Assembly: GCA_964635995.1 (NCBI GenBank)
Contig: CAZWRA010000006.1
Coordinates: 1 to 41,186, forward strand
DNA from: JAGQLF01 sp964635995
Lineage (GTDB): Bacteria > Patescibacteriota > Dojkabacteria > J137
Length of the DNA stretch: 41,186 nucleotides
Direction of reading: 5' to 3'
Shown here: positions 26,699 through 35,204 of the stretch, piece after piece
Layout: the number at the start of each line of letters is the position of its first letter
Numbering within the stretch: position 1 is the stretch's first letter
The notes under the pieces: model-generated
Database searches by the model: none
Seen by the model: only the letters and a program-made list of their open reading frames with translations
Told to the model about the DNA's origin: nothing
Position numbers and translations under genes: made by a program

Positions 26699-28461
26699 TT
26701 GAATTATTCGCTCTCGTAACAATTTTTTGGATTCCTGTACTAATAGTTTTAGTTAAGAAATACTTATGGGATCTTTATTATTGGCAGATCAAAGAATATA
26801 GATGGGATAGATTCTGGACTCATATTAGATGGGATCAGGAGGAGCAAAACAGAAATTACTATAATGTTGGACTAAAATTCATTCTTTTCGCAACTGTTAC
26901 TCTTATATTTGAAGCTCCTTTTCTAGTATTAATAGCTATTGTAACTAGCTACATTGTTTGGGTTTTTGAAAGTTTCGATTTCGTTTCTGATATCTTTACA
27001 AAAAAGCTAATTAAACCGTCTTTAAAAAACATAAGGAATATTTTAATAATGCTTTTCCTAATTGTTATCTCAATTCTCTTACCTTTACTACTCTCAATTC
27101 CCTTTGCCCTTTTAGATCGAACAAGTATAGATCAGTACACAGTATTAGAATATTTTAATAATTTTTTCGGAAGTCAGATAATTTTTGTTTATCCAGATAT
27201 CTTTATTTTAATTGGTTTATTAACACTTCTAGGTTTATTTCTTGATTTAGCTAGTCCTTTAATTACTCCTTTCGGAGTTATTCTTACGTGGCCTCTTTCA
27301 TATATTAGAAGGTGGATGATAATTAATAAGGCAAAAAAGAAATTTAATTCAATAAGAAATCAAGTTACTCTTATAGGAATAACTGGAAGTCAAGGAAAAA
27401 CTACGACAAAAGAATTACTCTATGAAGTATTAAAAACAAAATATAAAGTAGCTAAAACCCCTGAAAATTACAATACTGATATTGGTGTTTCATTAGCAAT
27501 AATGTCTGAAATTCAAGATGATACAGAAATTTTCATAGCTGAAATGGGGGCATATAAACGAGGAGAAATTAAAAAAATTGTTAATTCTTTTACTCCCGAT
27601 ATAAGTCTTATTACTGATATTGATACTCAACATATTGGAATATTTGGAGGGAGAAAAGAATTAGCTGAAGGTAAATCTGAAATTGTAAGATATATGAGGA
27701 CAAACGGCTTAGCCGTTTTAAATGGAGATAATGAAGCATGTAGAGAAATTGCAGATAAGTTAGAAAATTTTATTATTTTAGTTTCTAGTGATAAGGGAAA
27801 TTTCTTAAAACTAAATAAAATTGAAAGTCCAAAAAGAAAGTACATTAAAGCTACAAATGTTAAAGCAAATAATGGATCAGTTTCATTTACAATTAAAGAT
27901 AATAATGAAGAAAGTAAAATCAGACTTGTTAATTTTGGAAAACACCTTGTCAATAATGTTTTAGAGGTTATTGCCACTGCAACTAAGTTAGACATGACAA
28001 TTAGTGAAGTAGTAAATGCTTTAGAAAAAACAAAGATTGAATTACCACGATTAAGTATAGATACAGGAGATAATAATACAATCATAATTAATGATTCATA
28101 CAGCTCTTCATATAAAGGCTTTATAGCTGCAGTTGAATTTATGAATGAAATTCCAATGGATAAAAATGCTAAAAGAATAGTAATTACAAAAGGAATTTTA
28201 GAGCTAGGTAGAGAAAAGAAAACAATTTACAAAGATTTAATGAATAAGATTAGAAAGGATATAGATATTCTCATTACATCTGATTCTCTACTTTACAAAA
28301 CATTTGAAGAAGAAAATTTGAATGTAGAAATTATTAAAGTTAGAACAGCTGATGATATGATATACAAGTTCAGAGAAAAGGCGAAACCAAATGATGTCGT
28401 TTTATTAGAAGGAAGATTAAGTCCGCTCGTACTCCAAGCAATTGTTAGTGATCAAATGTAA
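26695..28461 (+). CDS. murF: MurF-like Mur ligase with N-terminal membrane region
   Basis: ATP-dependent ligase of the Mur family; MurF adds D-Ala-D-Ala to the UDP-MurNAc-tripeptide. Residues 1-200 contain several hydrophobic segments (IELFALVTIFWIPVLIVLV, FILFATVTLIFEAPFLVLIAIV, NILIMLFLIVISILLPLLL and one near 160), an N-terminal membrane module I have seen on CPR MurF. The ligase core has GITGSQGKTTTKELL (about 227-241), the Mur motif EMGAYKRGEI, an LITDIDTQHIGIFG segment and the C-terminal DSYSSSYKGF. At 588 aa the extra length is the membrane part. MurF versus another Mur ligase is likely but not certain. Confidence 0.85.
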   Translation: MIELFALVTIFWIPVLIVLVKKYLWDLYYWQIKEYRWDRFWTHIRWDQEEQNRNYYNVGLKFILFATVTLIFEAPFLVLIAIVTSYIVWVFESFDFVSDIFTKKLIKPSLKNIRNILIMLFLIVISILLPLLLSIPFALLDRTSIDQYTVLEYFNNFFGSQIIFVYPDIFILIGLLTLLGLFLDLASPLITPFGVILTWPLSYIRRWMIINKAKKKFNSIRNQVTLIGITGSQGKTTTKELLYEVLKTKYKVAKTPENYNTDIGVSLAIMSEIQDDTEIFIAEMGAYKRGEIKKIVNSFTPDISLITDIDTQHIGIFGGRKELAEGKSEIVRYMRTNGLAVLNGDNEACREIADKLENFIILVSSDKGNFLKLNKIESPKRKYIKATNVKANNGSVSFTIKDNNEESKIRLVNFGKHLVNNVLEVIATATKLDMTISEVVNALEKTKIELPRLSIDTGDNNTIIINDSYSSSYKGFIAAVEFMNEIPMDKNAKRIVITKGILELGREKKTIYKDLMNKIRKDIDILITSDSLLYKTFEEENLNVEIIKVRTADDMIYKFREKAKPNDVVLLEGRLSPLVLQAIVSDQM

Positions 28462-29513
28462 TGGAACTTACTACCCTCCAAGATAAAGCAAAATGGAATG
28501 AATTTATGGAATCTTTTCCAAGAGCAAGTACAGGAGTTCCAAGATCAACCTTTATTCAAGCTTATGAATGGATTGATTTTCAGAAAGCTTTAGGTAACGA
28601 AGCATTCCCTTTTGCAGTAATTGAAAATAATGAAATAAAGGCATTAGCTGGAGCTGTAGTAATAAATGCTAAACGAGGAAAATATTTATACATACGAAAT
28701 GGTCCTGTCTTAGATTGGAATAATAGAAGTTTAGTAGAATTTACTTTAAATAATTTAAAGCAATTCGCAAAATCTAAAGGTCTTTGGTTTATCAGGCTAA
28801 GCCCTTTAATAGAAGTTGGCTCTGAAGAAGAAAAAATATATACATCTTTAGGTGGCAGACTTAATCCAATGCACGACGTAGATGCACTAGATGCTTGGGT
28901 TTTAGATGTTAGGCCTGAAGAAGAAGAAATTTTAAAAGCAGCAAAAAAGAAAAATAGATATGAAATTAGAAAATCATTATCTACTGGTGAAGAAGGCCTT
29001 AATCTTGAAGTAGAGATTACAAATGACCTAAACAAAATACCTGAGTTTTACGAAATACTTAAGGACACTGTTAAGAGACAAGATTGGAATGCATATAGCC
29101 TTGACTATATAACAAAGGAATTTGAAGAATTCGCTAGAGATAATAGGGCTACTCTAGTTCTAGTAAAAAAAGATTCGAAAAGTATTGCTGGCGGAGTATT
29201 TATTCATTTCGCCAATCAGACCTCTTATCATTACGGTGCTTCCCTTTCAGAATACAAATCAATACCAGGCCCTTATAGAGTTATCTGGGAGGCAATTAGA
29301 GAAGCCAAAAGAAGAGGAATTGAATATTTAAATTTCTGGGGAATCGCTCCAGAAAATAGACCGAATCATCCTTGGATTGGGCTTTCCAAATTTAAAATGA
29401 AGTTCCCTGGATTTGCAGTCAGATGGTCACACTCTTTAGACTTTCTGATTTCTCCTATGTACATAGTTACGAACGCCTATGAGCGTTTTGATAATAAGAG
29501 AAAAGGTTATTGA
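28461..29513 (+). CDS. FemAB/FemX-like peptidyl branching aminoacyltransferase
   Basis: Fem ligases use aminoacyl-tRNA to add cross-bridge amino acids to lipid II. This 350-aa protein has two GNAT-like halves: SFIQAYEW-type opening (STFIQAYEWIDF), LYIRNGPV, LWFIRLSPL; then RYEIRKSL, and the second half with GASLSEYKSIPGPYRVIWEAI, YLNFWGIAP, GLSKFKMKFPG. The coiled-coil arm seen in some FemAB is absent. The start ATG overlaps the murF stop (TAATG), so it is translationally coupled. The operon context supports a role in the stem-peptide bridge. Confidence 0.87.
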   Translation: MELTTLQDKAKWNEFMESFPRASTGVPRSTFIQAYEWIDFQKALGNEAFPFAVIENNEIKALAGAVVINAKRGKYLYIRNGPVLDWNNRSLVEFTLNNLKQFAKSKGLWFIRLSPLIEVGSEEEKIYTSLGGRLNPMHDVDALDAWVLDVRPEEEEILKAAKKKNRYEIRKSLSTGEEGLNLEVEITNDLNKIPEFYEILKDTVKRQDWNAYSLDYITKEFEEFARDNRATLVLVKKDSKSIAGGVFIHFANQTSYHYGASLSEYKSIPGPYRVIWEAIREAKRRGIEYLNFWGIAPENRPNHPWIGLSKFKMKFPGFAVRWSHSLDFLISPMYIVTNAYERFDNKRKGY

Positions 29514-29537
29514 CTTTATGTACAATTTAGCTATAAT
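29510..29537 (+). promoter_or_regulatory. Near-consensus promoter for the Phd-like/PIN pair
   Basis: TTGACT (29510-29515), a 16-bp spacer and a perfect TATAAT (29532-29537). The -35 overlaps the femX stop codon. The start codon at 29559 would leave a leader of only about 15 nt. Confidence 0.65.
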
Positions 29538-29558
29538 TTTATTAATTAGCTTAGCCGA

Positions 29559-30038
29559 ATGCACAAACGAAAGGACGGCAAAATTATTGCCTCATTAACA
29601 GAAGTAAAAAATAAAACAGGAGATATCTTTGCACTAGTAGATGAATTCGGAGAAGTTACATTAACTTCGTACAATAAGCCTAAATATAGAATTATAAAAG
29701 TAGATATTCTTGAAACACTAAAGATTGAAGATGAAGATGAAACCAAGGCAAAAAAAGAGGAGAAAAAGGAAGCTCCAAAAAAAACAGTAGTGCAAAAGGT
29801 AGCTGAGACATTAACTCCTAAAGAAACTAAGAAACAAGAAGCTCCTGCTCCTAAACCTATTGTTGAAGAAAAAAAAGATGAAGTTGAATCCAAACCTGAG
29901 CCTAAAAAAGAAGTAAAATCTGAAGATGTTGAAATGAATGAAAGTCATAGTGATTCAATGGATTCATTTAGCGAATGGAACCGAGATAATAAAAATGAGG
30001 GAGAATTTACTAAGAATGCATTAAAACCTCTACAATAA
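29559..30038 (+). CDS. Phd/YefM-like N-terminal domain with long charged tail
   Basis: Residues 8-52 (KIIASLTEVKNKTGDIFALV...LTSYNKPKYRIIKVDI) look like the Phd/YefM antitoxin fold, which binds operator DNA and usually neutralises a toxin with its C-terminus. The remaining 105 residues are low-complexity Lys/Glu/Pro (KKEEKKEAPKKT, APAPKPIVEEKKDEVESKP) and end in a Ser/Asn-rich segment. That is much longer than a typical antitoxin (about 80 aa). The gene precedes a PIN-like gene by 22 bp under a strong promoter, so it may be a repurposed VapBC-like module. Confidence 0.6.
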   Translation: MHKRKDGKIIASLTEVKNKTGDIFALVDEFGEVTLTSYNKPKYRIIKVDILETLKIEDEDETKAKKEEKKEAPKKTVVQKVAETLTPKETKKQEAPAPKPIVEEKKDEVESKPEPKKEVKSEDVEMNESHSDSMDSFSEWNRDNKNEGEFTKNALKPLQ

Positions 30039-30060
30039 TTTATTAACCTCAAATATACGT

Positions 30061-30435
30061 ATGAAAAAAACTATTCTTGTTGATATTGGAATAATAATTG
30101 AATATTTAAAAACTGGAAAAGGAATGCTTCCTATGGCTTATGAAGCATACAAAATGCAGATAGTTGCTTCTACTTATGCTGAGATTTTAGCTAGTAAAAC
30201 TTTCCAAGATCCTAATCTAGAAAATGAGGTTATTGATTTTATGCATAAATATTTTGAGGTTATACCTGTAAACGAAAAAATAGCTAGTGCAGCAGCTAAA
30301 ATTATTCGAGAAAAAGAAGTAAATTTCGCTACTTCATTAATTGCAGGAGCTGCAGTTGCAAACTCTTTAGAGTTACTTACTGATAAGAAAGAACATTTCG
30401 AAGGTATTGAAGGACTAGAGCTTCTTAAAATGTAA
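30061..30435 (+). CDS. Degenerate PIN-domain protein (VapC-like)
   Basis: 124 aa with a PIN layout: TILVDIGIIIEYLKTGKG at the first strand (Asp8 kept, the usual TN replaced by IG), Glu in ASTYAEILAS, and the C-terminal strand ELLTDKKEHFEGIEGLELL. The third acidic residue of the usual DALIAA segment is absent: it reads ATSLIAGAAV. Two of four metal ligands appear altered, so nuclease activity is doubtful. It pairs with the upstream Phd-like gene. It could be an inactive toxin kept for a structural or regulatory role, or an eroding one. Confidence 0.65.
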   Translation: MKKTILVDIGIIIEYLKTGKGMLPMAYEAYKMQIVASTYAEILASKTFQDPNLENEVIDFMHKYFEVIPVNEKIASAAAKIIREKEVNFATSLIAGAAVANSLELLTDKKEHFEGIEGLELLKM

Positions 30436-30448
30436 CAAATTTTCCTTA

Positions 30449-31889
30449 TTGAAACATAAAGGTCTTATATTACTAATAATTTCATTCTTCTGTCTCTTTA
30501 TTATCTTTGGTCGTCCTGAGTAATCTGAGATGGATTTGGATACTTCGGTTTATATAGTACGGTTAAGAATGAGCAATCTATAACAACAGACAATCCCGAA
30601 CAATTTGCTAAATATTCTAATTGGGTTTATGGTCACGTATGGGATGAACAATATGCACCTTTTTATTTTCATGGAACTGCTCTTCTCTGGTCTCCTTTTA
30701 TACTAACTTCTGAGATTGTTGGAGGATTATCTTTTTTCTCTGATTTAAATTCTTCATATAAAGAAAGCTATGGAATAACTTTTTCTGAAGGACTTGGTGT
30801 TTTAATAGCGACAGTCTCACTCTCATTAATGACATGTGTATTAATACTTAAGATTTTAGAAAAATTCTTTAACAGTAATTATGTTTTAATATCAGTTTTA
30901 GCATTATTTTTCTCACAATATCTTTTTTACTATACCTTTACAGATCCAAGCAGTTCACATATTCCAGAAATCTTTTTAATTACTTTTGGACTTTATCTAA
31001 TAATAAATAAGATTTTAAAATTAAATACCAAATCTAATTTAAATGAAGCTATAAAAAATTCTTCTGAAAATAAATACTGGTACATTTCAGGATTTATTTT
31101 AGCTCTCGCAGTAAATGTAAGAATTGATGCAATTATTATTTTTGTCACCCTTTCTATAGGTCTGTATCTTCTTAAAGCAAATAAAGAATTATTAAAGAAA
31201 TTAATAATTGGATTTTTCTTAGGAATTATTCCAATGTTTATATTCTCATATTTTGCTTATGGCAATATATTGAATACAGGCCTTTCAATTTTCGCTGATG
31301 ATCCAACCTTTTCACTTGAATACTTTTCAATGTTTAATATTCTTTTCCATCCAATAAGAGGATTATTTCTCTGGTCTCCCTTGACTATTATTAGCATAAT
31401 CGGATTAATCATAGGTCTAAAAAAAAGAAGAATATTATTAAATACTTATCTATCTTTTCACTAACATCATGTATTTTAGTTCTTACTTTATATTCATTTT
31501 GGAATAACTGGTAGGCAGGATATAGCTTAGGAAATAGATTTTTTATAGTACTATTTCCATTTTTTGTCTTTGGTTTAACTATTTTTTTTGATCACTTTAA
31601 AGATAAAAAAGTTCTATTATTTATCTATTTAGCTTCTTTATTACTGACACTTCTCAGTCTAATAATTACTTTAGGCTTCTTGAGTTTCGATAATTCCAAT
31701 TCTTCTGATCCTTATTATAAAAAATGAAATGAAAGTCCTAAAAATATGCCTGATCTTTTAAGTGAGCAGTATACTGCCTTAGATATGTTTCAGGCCGGTA
31801 AAGATACTCTTCTCGATGGTCTTAATGGATTTGAATATAATGATGGATATAGAAGTATCCACCAGATCCTAAATGATAGTAGGAAATAG
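30449..31889 (+). pseudogene. Polytopic membrane glycosyltransferase-like protein (GT39/PMT-like), decayed
   Basis: Pieces of one membrane protein in successive frames. They start near TTG 30449 (LKHKGLILLIISFFCLFIIFGRPE), break at a TAA near 30518, and continue one frame over from about 30535 as DGFGYFGLYSTV...GHVWDEQYAPFYFHGTALLWSPF with many membrane helices. This second frame is open to 31464. A frame change at an A8 run (31419-31426) leads to a final segment holding a TAG (31512-31514, at a Trp-like position before AGYSLGNRFF) and a TGA about 210 bp later, ending at 31889. The GYS-G-RFF and RGLFLWSP motifs resemble dolichyl-phosphate-mannose transferase-type enzymes. Family assignment is moderate; loss of function is clear. 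Confidence 0.65.
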
Positions 31890-31928
31890 TGGTCTGTGGT
31901 AAAATTCCTAAGCAGTTTTCAAGTTAAT

Positions 31929-32002
31929 CGGAGCGTAGTTCAGTTGGCTAGAACGCTCGCTTTGGGAGCGAGAGGTCGTGAGTTCGAGTCTCGCCGCTCC
32001 GA
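31929..32002 (+). tRNA. tRNA-Pro(UGG), integration site of the mobile element
   Basis: A 74-nt cloverleaf. The acceptor stem is CGGAGCG (31929-31935) with CGCTCCG (31995-32001) and discriminator A. The D arm is GTTC...GAAC. The anticodon arm is CTCGC-TTTGGGA-GCGAG, giving anticodon TGG. The T arm is GTGAG-TTCGAGT-CTCGC. No CCA is encoded. The 3' part from 31986 is the attL core, duplicated at 39118-39135. The tRNA is fully restored by the integrated element. Confidence 0.97.
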
Positions 32003-32003
32003 T
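31986..32003 (+). repeat. attL core (18-bp direct repeat)
   Basis: GAGTCTCGCCGCTCCGAT covers the T-loop end and acceptor 3' strand of tRNA-Pro and recurs exactly at 39118-39135. Flanking bases differ on both sides, so 18 bp is the whole identity. Confidence 0.92.
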
Positions 32004-32524
32004 TTTCTGTGACACATCATCTCCAAATGCCTGAAAAAGACTGTAAGTTCTACAAATTGATTTGGTTCGTAAACCTGATTTATAGTCGTAAGTAATCCCT
32101 TCAGGGAATAGCCATTTTTGATAACGCGTTTTACCTTTTATGTCGAGTGATTCCCAAGTCTCACAAGGATTTTCTAAGTTAGCCTTACACTCCTTAAATA
32201 AAGGTTCGTAATTTTCTATACCATCTTTTGCTTTTGATTCTTTCCTTTCTAAATCTAATATCTGTTCGTGAAGCTCATCGTATTGTTTTAACATGCTCTG
32301 CTTTAACCTTTCGTGTGACCGAAATTCTATTAAACTCTTTTCAATATTCTCAGCATTCTTCTTTAAGCCTTTTATCCTTTCTTCAAGCTTTTCAATATCC
32401 TTAGCCTTATCTTTTATTGCTGATTTATAGTTTCTCTCTAATATAACTTCAAAGAGCCTCAGCACCTTTGGAGAAACTCTTAAGGTTTGAAGCTCTTCTA
32501 TAAAAAGTTTATGCAAATCTTGAT

Positions 32525-33505
32525 TTACAATAGACCTATTGCATCCTTTTTTTTACACCAATAATACTTGTAAACCCCTCCACTGCCTCTTGATGGAGCG
32601 CCGTATATCTTTGCCACGCATTCTTCACAATAACAAACAGATCTTAAAGGAAAGTCTTCATTCTCCTTTTTATATACATCGCTCTGAACTTTCTTTCCGG
32701 TCAATTTCACTTGAACCTTGTTAAAAAGTTCTTTATCTATTATTGACGGGTAAACATGTTTTACAAGCTCTTCTCCATTCTTAAAGTATCCGTAGTAGAA
32801 AGATTGGTTAAACATACGGCTCATAGCCTGTTTATTGAATTTCTTACCACTTGCAGAAGTAACTCCTTTCATATAGAAAAACTCAGCAACTTCATTTAGA
32901 CTATTCAATTCCCCATAAGCATACCTCTTGAATGCTTGTGCAATTAAATTACCCAGTTCTTCATTGAGTCTAATCCGAGCTTGTTTATTTTCATTTCTAA
33001 AGTTTTCATACCCAAACGGCGCTTTCCCCGGATAGATCCCTTTTTCTCTCAAATGTTTATGTGCCTTCTTTACATCATGTGATAGTTTAACTGAGTAGTA
33101 TTCGTTCATTCCTGATTGAATTACGTACATAAGAAAACCTTCTGGAGTATCATCAATTTCTTGAGAGCATGAAGTTAATTTAATTCTATACCTATGCAAG
33201 AGCTTGAAATAACTCAAAGACTCCTCAACATTCCTTGTGAATCTACTGAAGTCATAAACTCCAAAATATTCAGCGTCATTCTCAATTGCAAGATCAACTG
33301 CTTCCCTGAACATATCTCTATGCTCAACACTCCTCGCAGAAGCATGTCCTTCATTTAAAATAATGATTTCATCTCTTGCTATTCCTTTTCTTAGAAATAA
33401 TTTCTCAAGTTCTATCTCTTGAACCTCTAAGCTTTGTCCTTCATTTTTCTGGGAGATTGAAGAAACTCTGACATATCCAATAGCCTTTATTTTTTTCTTG
33501 GCCAT
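32525..33505 (-). pseudogene. Serine recombinase, catalytic and DNA-binding domains (frameshifted gene, part 1)
   Basis: Large serine recombinase. The resolvase catalytic domain begins AIGYVRVSSISQKNEGQSLEVQ (Ser nucleophile in VSS) and includes YFGVYDFSRFTRNVEESL. The recombinase domain has KAPFGYENFR and RMFNQSFYYGYFKNGEE. The zinc ribbon starts VCYCEECVAKIYGAPS and YYWC, but the frame fails at A8 before the last Cys. Serine integrases do not usually target tRNA genes, yet this gene abuts the tRNA attachment site. A hairpin with a U6 run ends directly at its start codon. The frame could be restored by polymerase slippage on A8/A9, or the gene may be dead. Confidence 0.9.
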
Positions 33506-33511
33506 AAAAAA

Positions 33512-33556
33512 GAGTAACCTTAAAAGCAGTACTTCCAGTAGTACAAAAGATTACTC
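33512..33556 (-). terminator. Terminator-like hairpin ending at the recombinase start codon
   Basis: On the minus strand GAGTAATCTT (33556-33547) pairs with AAGGTTACTC (33521-33512), with an inner GTACT/AGTAC pair. A T6 run follows, and the ATG is immediately after it. It would stop transcripts arriving from 33602-33769 before the recombinase unless relieved. Confidence 0.6.
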
Positions 33557-33601
33557 TAACACATTATACAATGTTCTGGATTTATCTGCCTTTAAGTAAA
33601 A

Positions 33602-33769
33602 CTACTTAACAATTAATATATTATGATGCTCTAACAGGATCCTTGCAAGTGCATCTAATTCATTAATTAAAGATATGACCTGTGAATCAGACAATTCGTT
33701 AGCAACAGCTCCCAAAAGCTTTCTTGCTTCTTGAATCGTGATTATTTTCTTCTTTAACTTTACAAGCAT
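33602..33769 (-). CDS. Small protein (55 aa) upstream of the recombinase
   Basis: ATG 33769 to TAG 33602. The sequence starts MLVKLKKKIITIQEARKLLG and continues as an amphipathic helix with SDSQVISLINELDALARILLEHH. It lies between the 262-aa gene and the recombinase on the same strand. Copies of AGTACTT with a following AGTA lie on both sides of it (about 33528 and 33800), suggesting an operator. By position it could be a recombination directionality factor or a repressor; no family is recognised. Confidence 0.55.
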   Translation of the reverse strand: MLVKLKKKIITIQEARKLLGAVANELSDSQVISLINELDALARILLEHHNILIVK

Positions 33770-33799
33770 TCTTTAATTTATGAATGCTTGATATTGGCA

Positions 33800-33835
33800 T
33801 AGTACTTAGCAGTACGTTAAACAGTTAATTAACTG
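33800..33835. promoter_or_regulatory. Possible operator and palindrome ahead of the 55-aa ORF
   Basis: AGTACTTAGCAGTACG at about 33800-33815 repeats the AGTACTT-N3/4-AGTA pattern of 33528-33544. CAGTTAATTAACTG (33822-33835) is a perfect 14-bp palindrome that overlaps the stop of the upstream gene. Confidence 0.4.
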
Positions 33836-34617
33836 CTTAAGGGAATAAGTCTATACTCCTGTTTATCTCTTGTTTTTGAGATCTTGAAACCTAAAACTTT
33901 AATTCTATTATTAATATTTTGATATAAGTCTCTTAAGTTAGAACTCATATACCTGTTTTCTTTATAAATAAACGATTTGGGCTTTTGGTTCTCATCTAAC
34001 TCCTTATGGCTTTGTGTAATATCTAACAATAACGCAATATGTGTTCCATTCATAGAAACTTGAACTCCTTTATTGTTCTTGACTAATCCATTTTCATGAA
34101 TTTGTAGTCCTTCGTATTCTTCTATTGCTTCCTTATGAATACTTCTTGCCTCTTCGTTTAAAGGTAAAAGCATGACAGTATAGTTATTACGATATGTAAT
34201 ATTAAGTTCTTCAATAACATCATTAAACACATCCTTTTCTACTAATTGCTTCAAAATTCTTAAAGGATTGAACGATACAAAATAGTTATCACTCTCATAT
34301 TTATTCAATTCTCTAAATACTTTATCTTTATCAAAATCATCAATCTTGTCGGCTACGATTGCATAGTTTTGGGGTTTGTATTCTATTACTGAAGAGATAG
34401 GTAAAAGTGTATTTAATACTCTCATCCTTTCGGTATATCTTGAACAAAGCTGATTAAAGTACTCTGACTTCTTATCTTGAAATTCATCTATAACTCTCTC
34501 CATCCTATTATGTAGAGTATAGAACTGCTCAGGTATGAAGAGTATATATTTAATTTCGTCATTAAGTTTTTCATAAATTTCTAAGAAAAACTTTTTAGAA
34601 AGGTTAGAAGTGTTCAT
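33829..34617 (-). CDS. Unknown 262-aa element protein
   Basis: No family recognised. Mostly mixed alpha/beta, with Lys/Asn-rich composition. The N-terminal third is helical (EIYEKLNDEIKYILFIPEQFY, HNRMERVIDEFQ). The middle has hydrophobic strands (YFVSFNPLRIL, YTVMLLPLNEE, THIALLLDIT). The C-terminal 35 residues (LRDLYQNINNRIKVLGFKI...EYRLIPL) look like a small winged-helix-type unit. Its GGAG ribosome binding site, 8 nt before ATG, is buried in one arm of the interlocked hairpins at 34625-34669, so translation is probably switchable. A role in element replication or control is possible but unproven. Confidence 0.6.
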   Translation of the reverse strand: MNTSNLSKKFFLEIYEKLNDEIKYILFIPEQFYTLHNRMERVIDEFQDKKSEYFNQLCSRYTERMRVLNTLLPISSVIEYKPQNYAIVADKIDDFDKDKVFRELNKYESDNYFVSFNPLRILKQLVEKDVFNDVIEELNITYRNNYTVMLLPLNEEARSIHKEAIEEYEGLQIHENGLVKNNKGVQVSMNGTHIALLLDITQSHKELDENQKPKSFIYKENRYMSSNLRDLYQNINNRIKVLGFKISKTRDKQEYRLIPLSS

Positions 34618-34624
34618 ATATAAA

Positions 34625-34669
34625 ACTCCGCCCTAACAGCGTTGAAAAGGCGGAGTCGTAACGCTGTTA
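34625..34669 (-). promoter_or_regulatory. Interlocked hairpins (pseudoknot or switch) over the ribosome binding site
   Basis: Read on the minus strand, two perfect helices interleave. TAACAGCGTT (34669-34660) pairs with AACGCTGTTA (34643-34634). ACTCCGCC (34656-34649) pairs with GGCGGAGT (34632-34625). The last arm contains the GGAG that serves the ATG at 34617. The 1-nt and 3-nt connectors make it hard to form both full helices at once, so they probably alternate: the 8-bp helix hides the site and the 10-bp helix exposes it. Confidence 0.75.
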
Positions 34670-34690
34670 ATTAATGGATTATACCTAAAC

Positions 34691-35134
34691 TTACTCTTTT
34701 ACAGAAGAATGAAGAATTTTCAAGAATAAATTGAAGTTATCGTCATCCTGTTTATTTACATTTCTTTCTTCTCTTACTGTAGTTGGTTCTCCAAGTTCTG
34801 TCTTAATGATTTCCCACATTATTCTGATGTCTCTTACAGAGTTTGTTTTAGGCATTTCTTCAAAAATATAATCTATTACCTTCTTTTTTGTTTCTAAAAG
34901 GCTTTCTACGTCAATTTCATAGCTTTTCTTAAGTACTTCTTTAACCTCGCACACTTTAGTCTCAAAAATCGTATTTTTTTCTTCTCTCCAACATGAAGTA
35001 TTCCTTATGTAGTCACCTCTTTCAAATAAACTATCCTCAAACTTGCCTACTTCTTGTCTAAAGAACTCTCTAACAGAACCATAATCTGAGTTTAAAAACT
35101 GAATTTTCCATTTGAGCCAATCACTTTTGGTCAT
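34691..35134 (-). CDS. HTH protein resembling a small terminase subunit
   Basis: 147 aa. The N-terminus DWLKWKIQFLNSDYGSVREFFRQE, then NTSCWREEK, resembles the DNA-binding HTH of phage small terminase subunits in spacing and in the WREEK ending. The rest is helical (EVLKKSYEIDVESLLETKKKVIDYIF) with an acidic tail. No large terminase is present. Satellites carry lone TerS homologues to redirect helper packaging, which would suit this small element, but the similarity is weak and it may simply be an HTH regulator. Confidence 0.4.
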   Translation of the reverse strand: MTKSDWLKWKIQFLNSDYGSVREFFRQEVGKFEDSLFERGDYIRNTSCWREEKNTIFETKVCEVKEVLKKSYEIDVESLLETKKKVIDYIFEEMPKTNSVRDIRIMWEIIKTELGEPTTVREERNVNKQDDDNFNLFLKILHSSVKE

Positions 35135-35204
35135 TATTATTTGATTCTATAACTATCAATATTTTATTTACTATAATATATTCATACGTACTAAATTTGT
35201 AGAT

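Larger units (their letters stand above)
31908..32516 (-). pseudogene. Serine recombinase, C-terminal coiled-coil part (frameshifted gene, part 2)
   Basis: Continues the recombinase after a frame change at the A8 run (32547-32554). One extra A would give the second half of the zinc ribbon, WCKKKGC, and lead into NQDLHKLFIEELQTLRVSPKVLRLFEVIL. The rest is a coiled coil (about 40-120) typical of large serine recombinases. The last 30 residues (IGAARLELTTSRSQSERS...) are the tRNA-Pro gene read backwards, so the C-terminus runs through attL into host DNA and stops at 31908. In the excised circle the tail would instead read LPACRQAGNSLYC. Confidence 0.85.

Noticed and set aside
34625..34669. A standard fully formed H-type pseudoknot
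   Set aside because: Connectors of 3, 5 and 1 nt cannot comfortably span complete 8- and 10-bp helices, so alternating hairpins are more likely, though a partly melted pseudoknot is possible.
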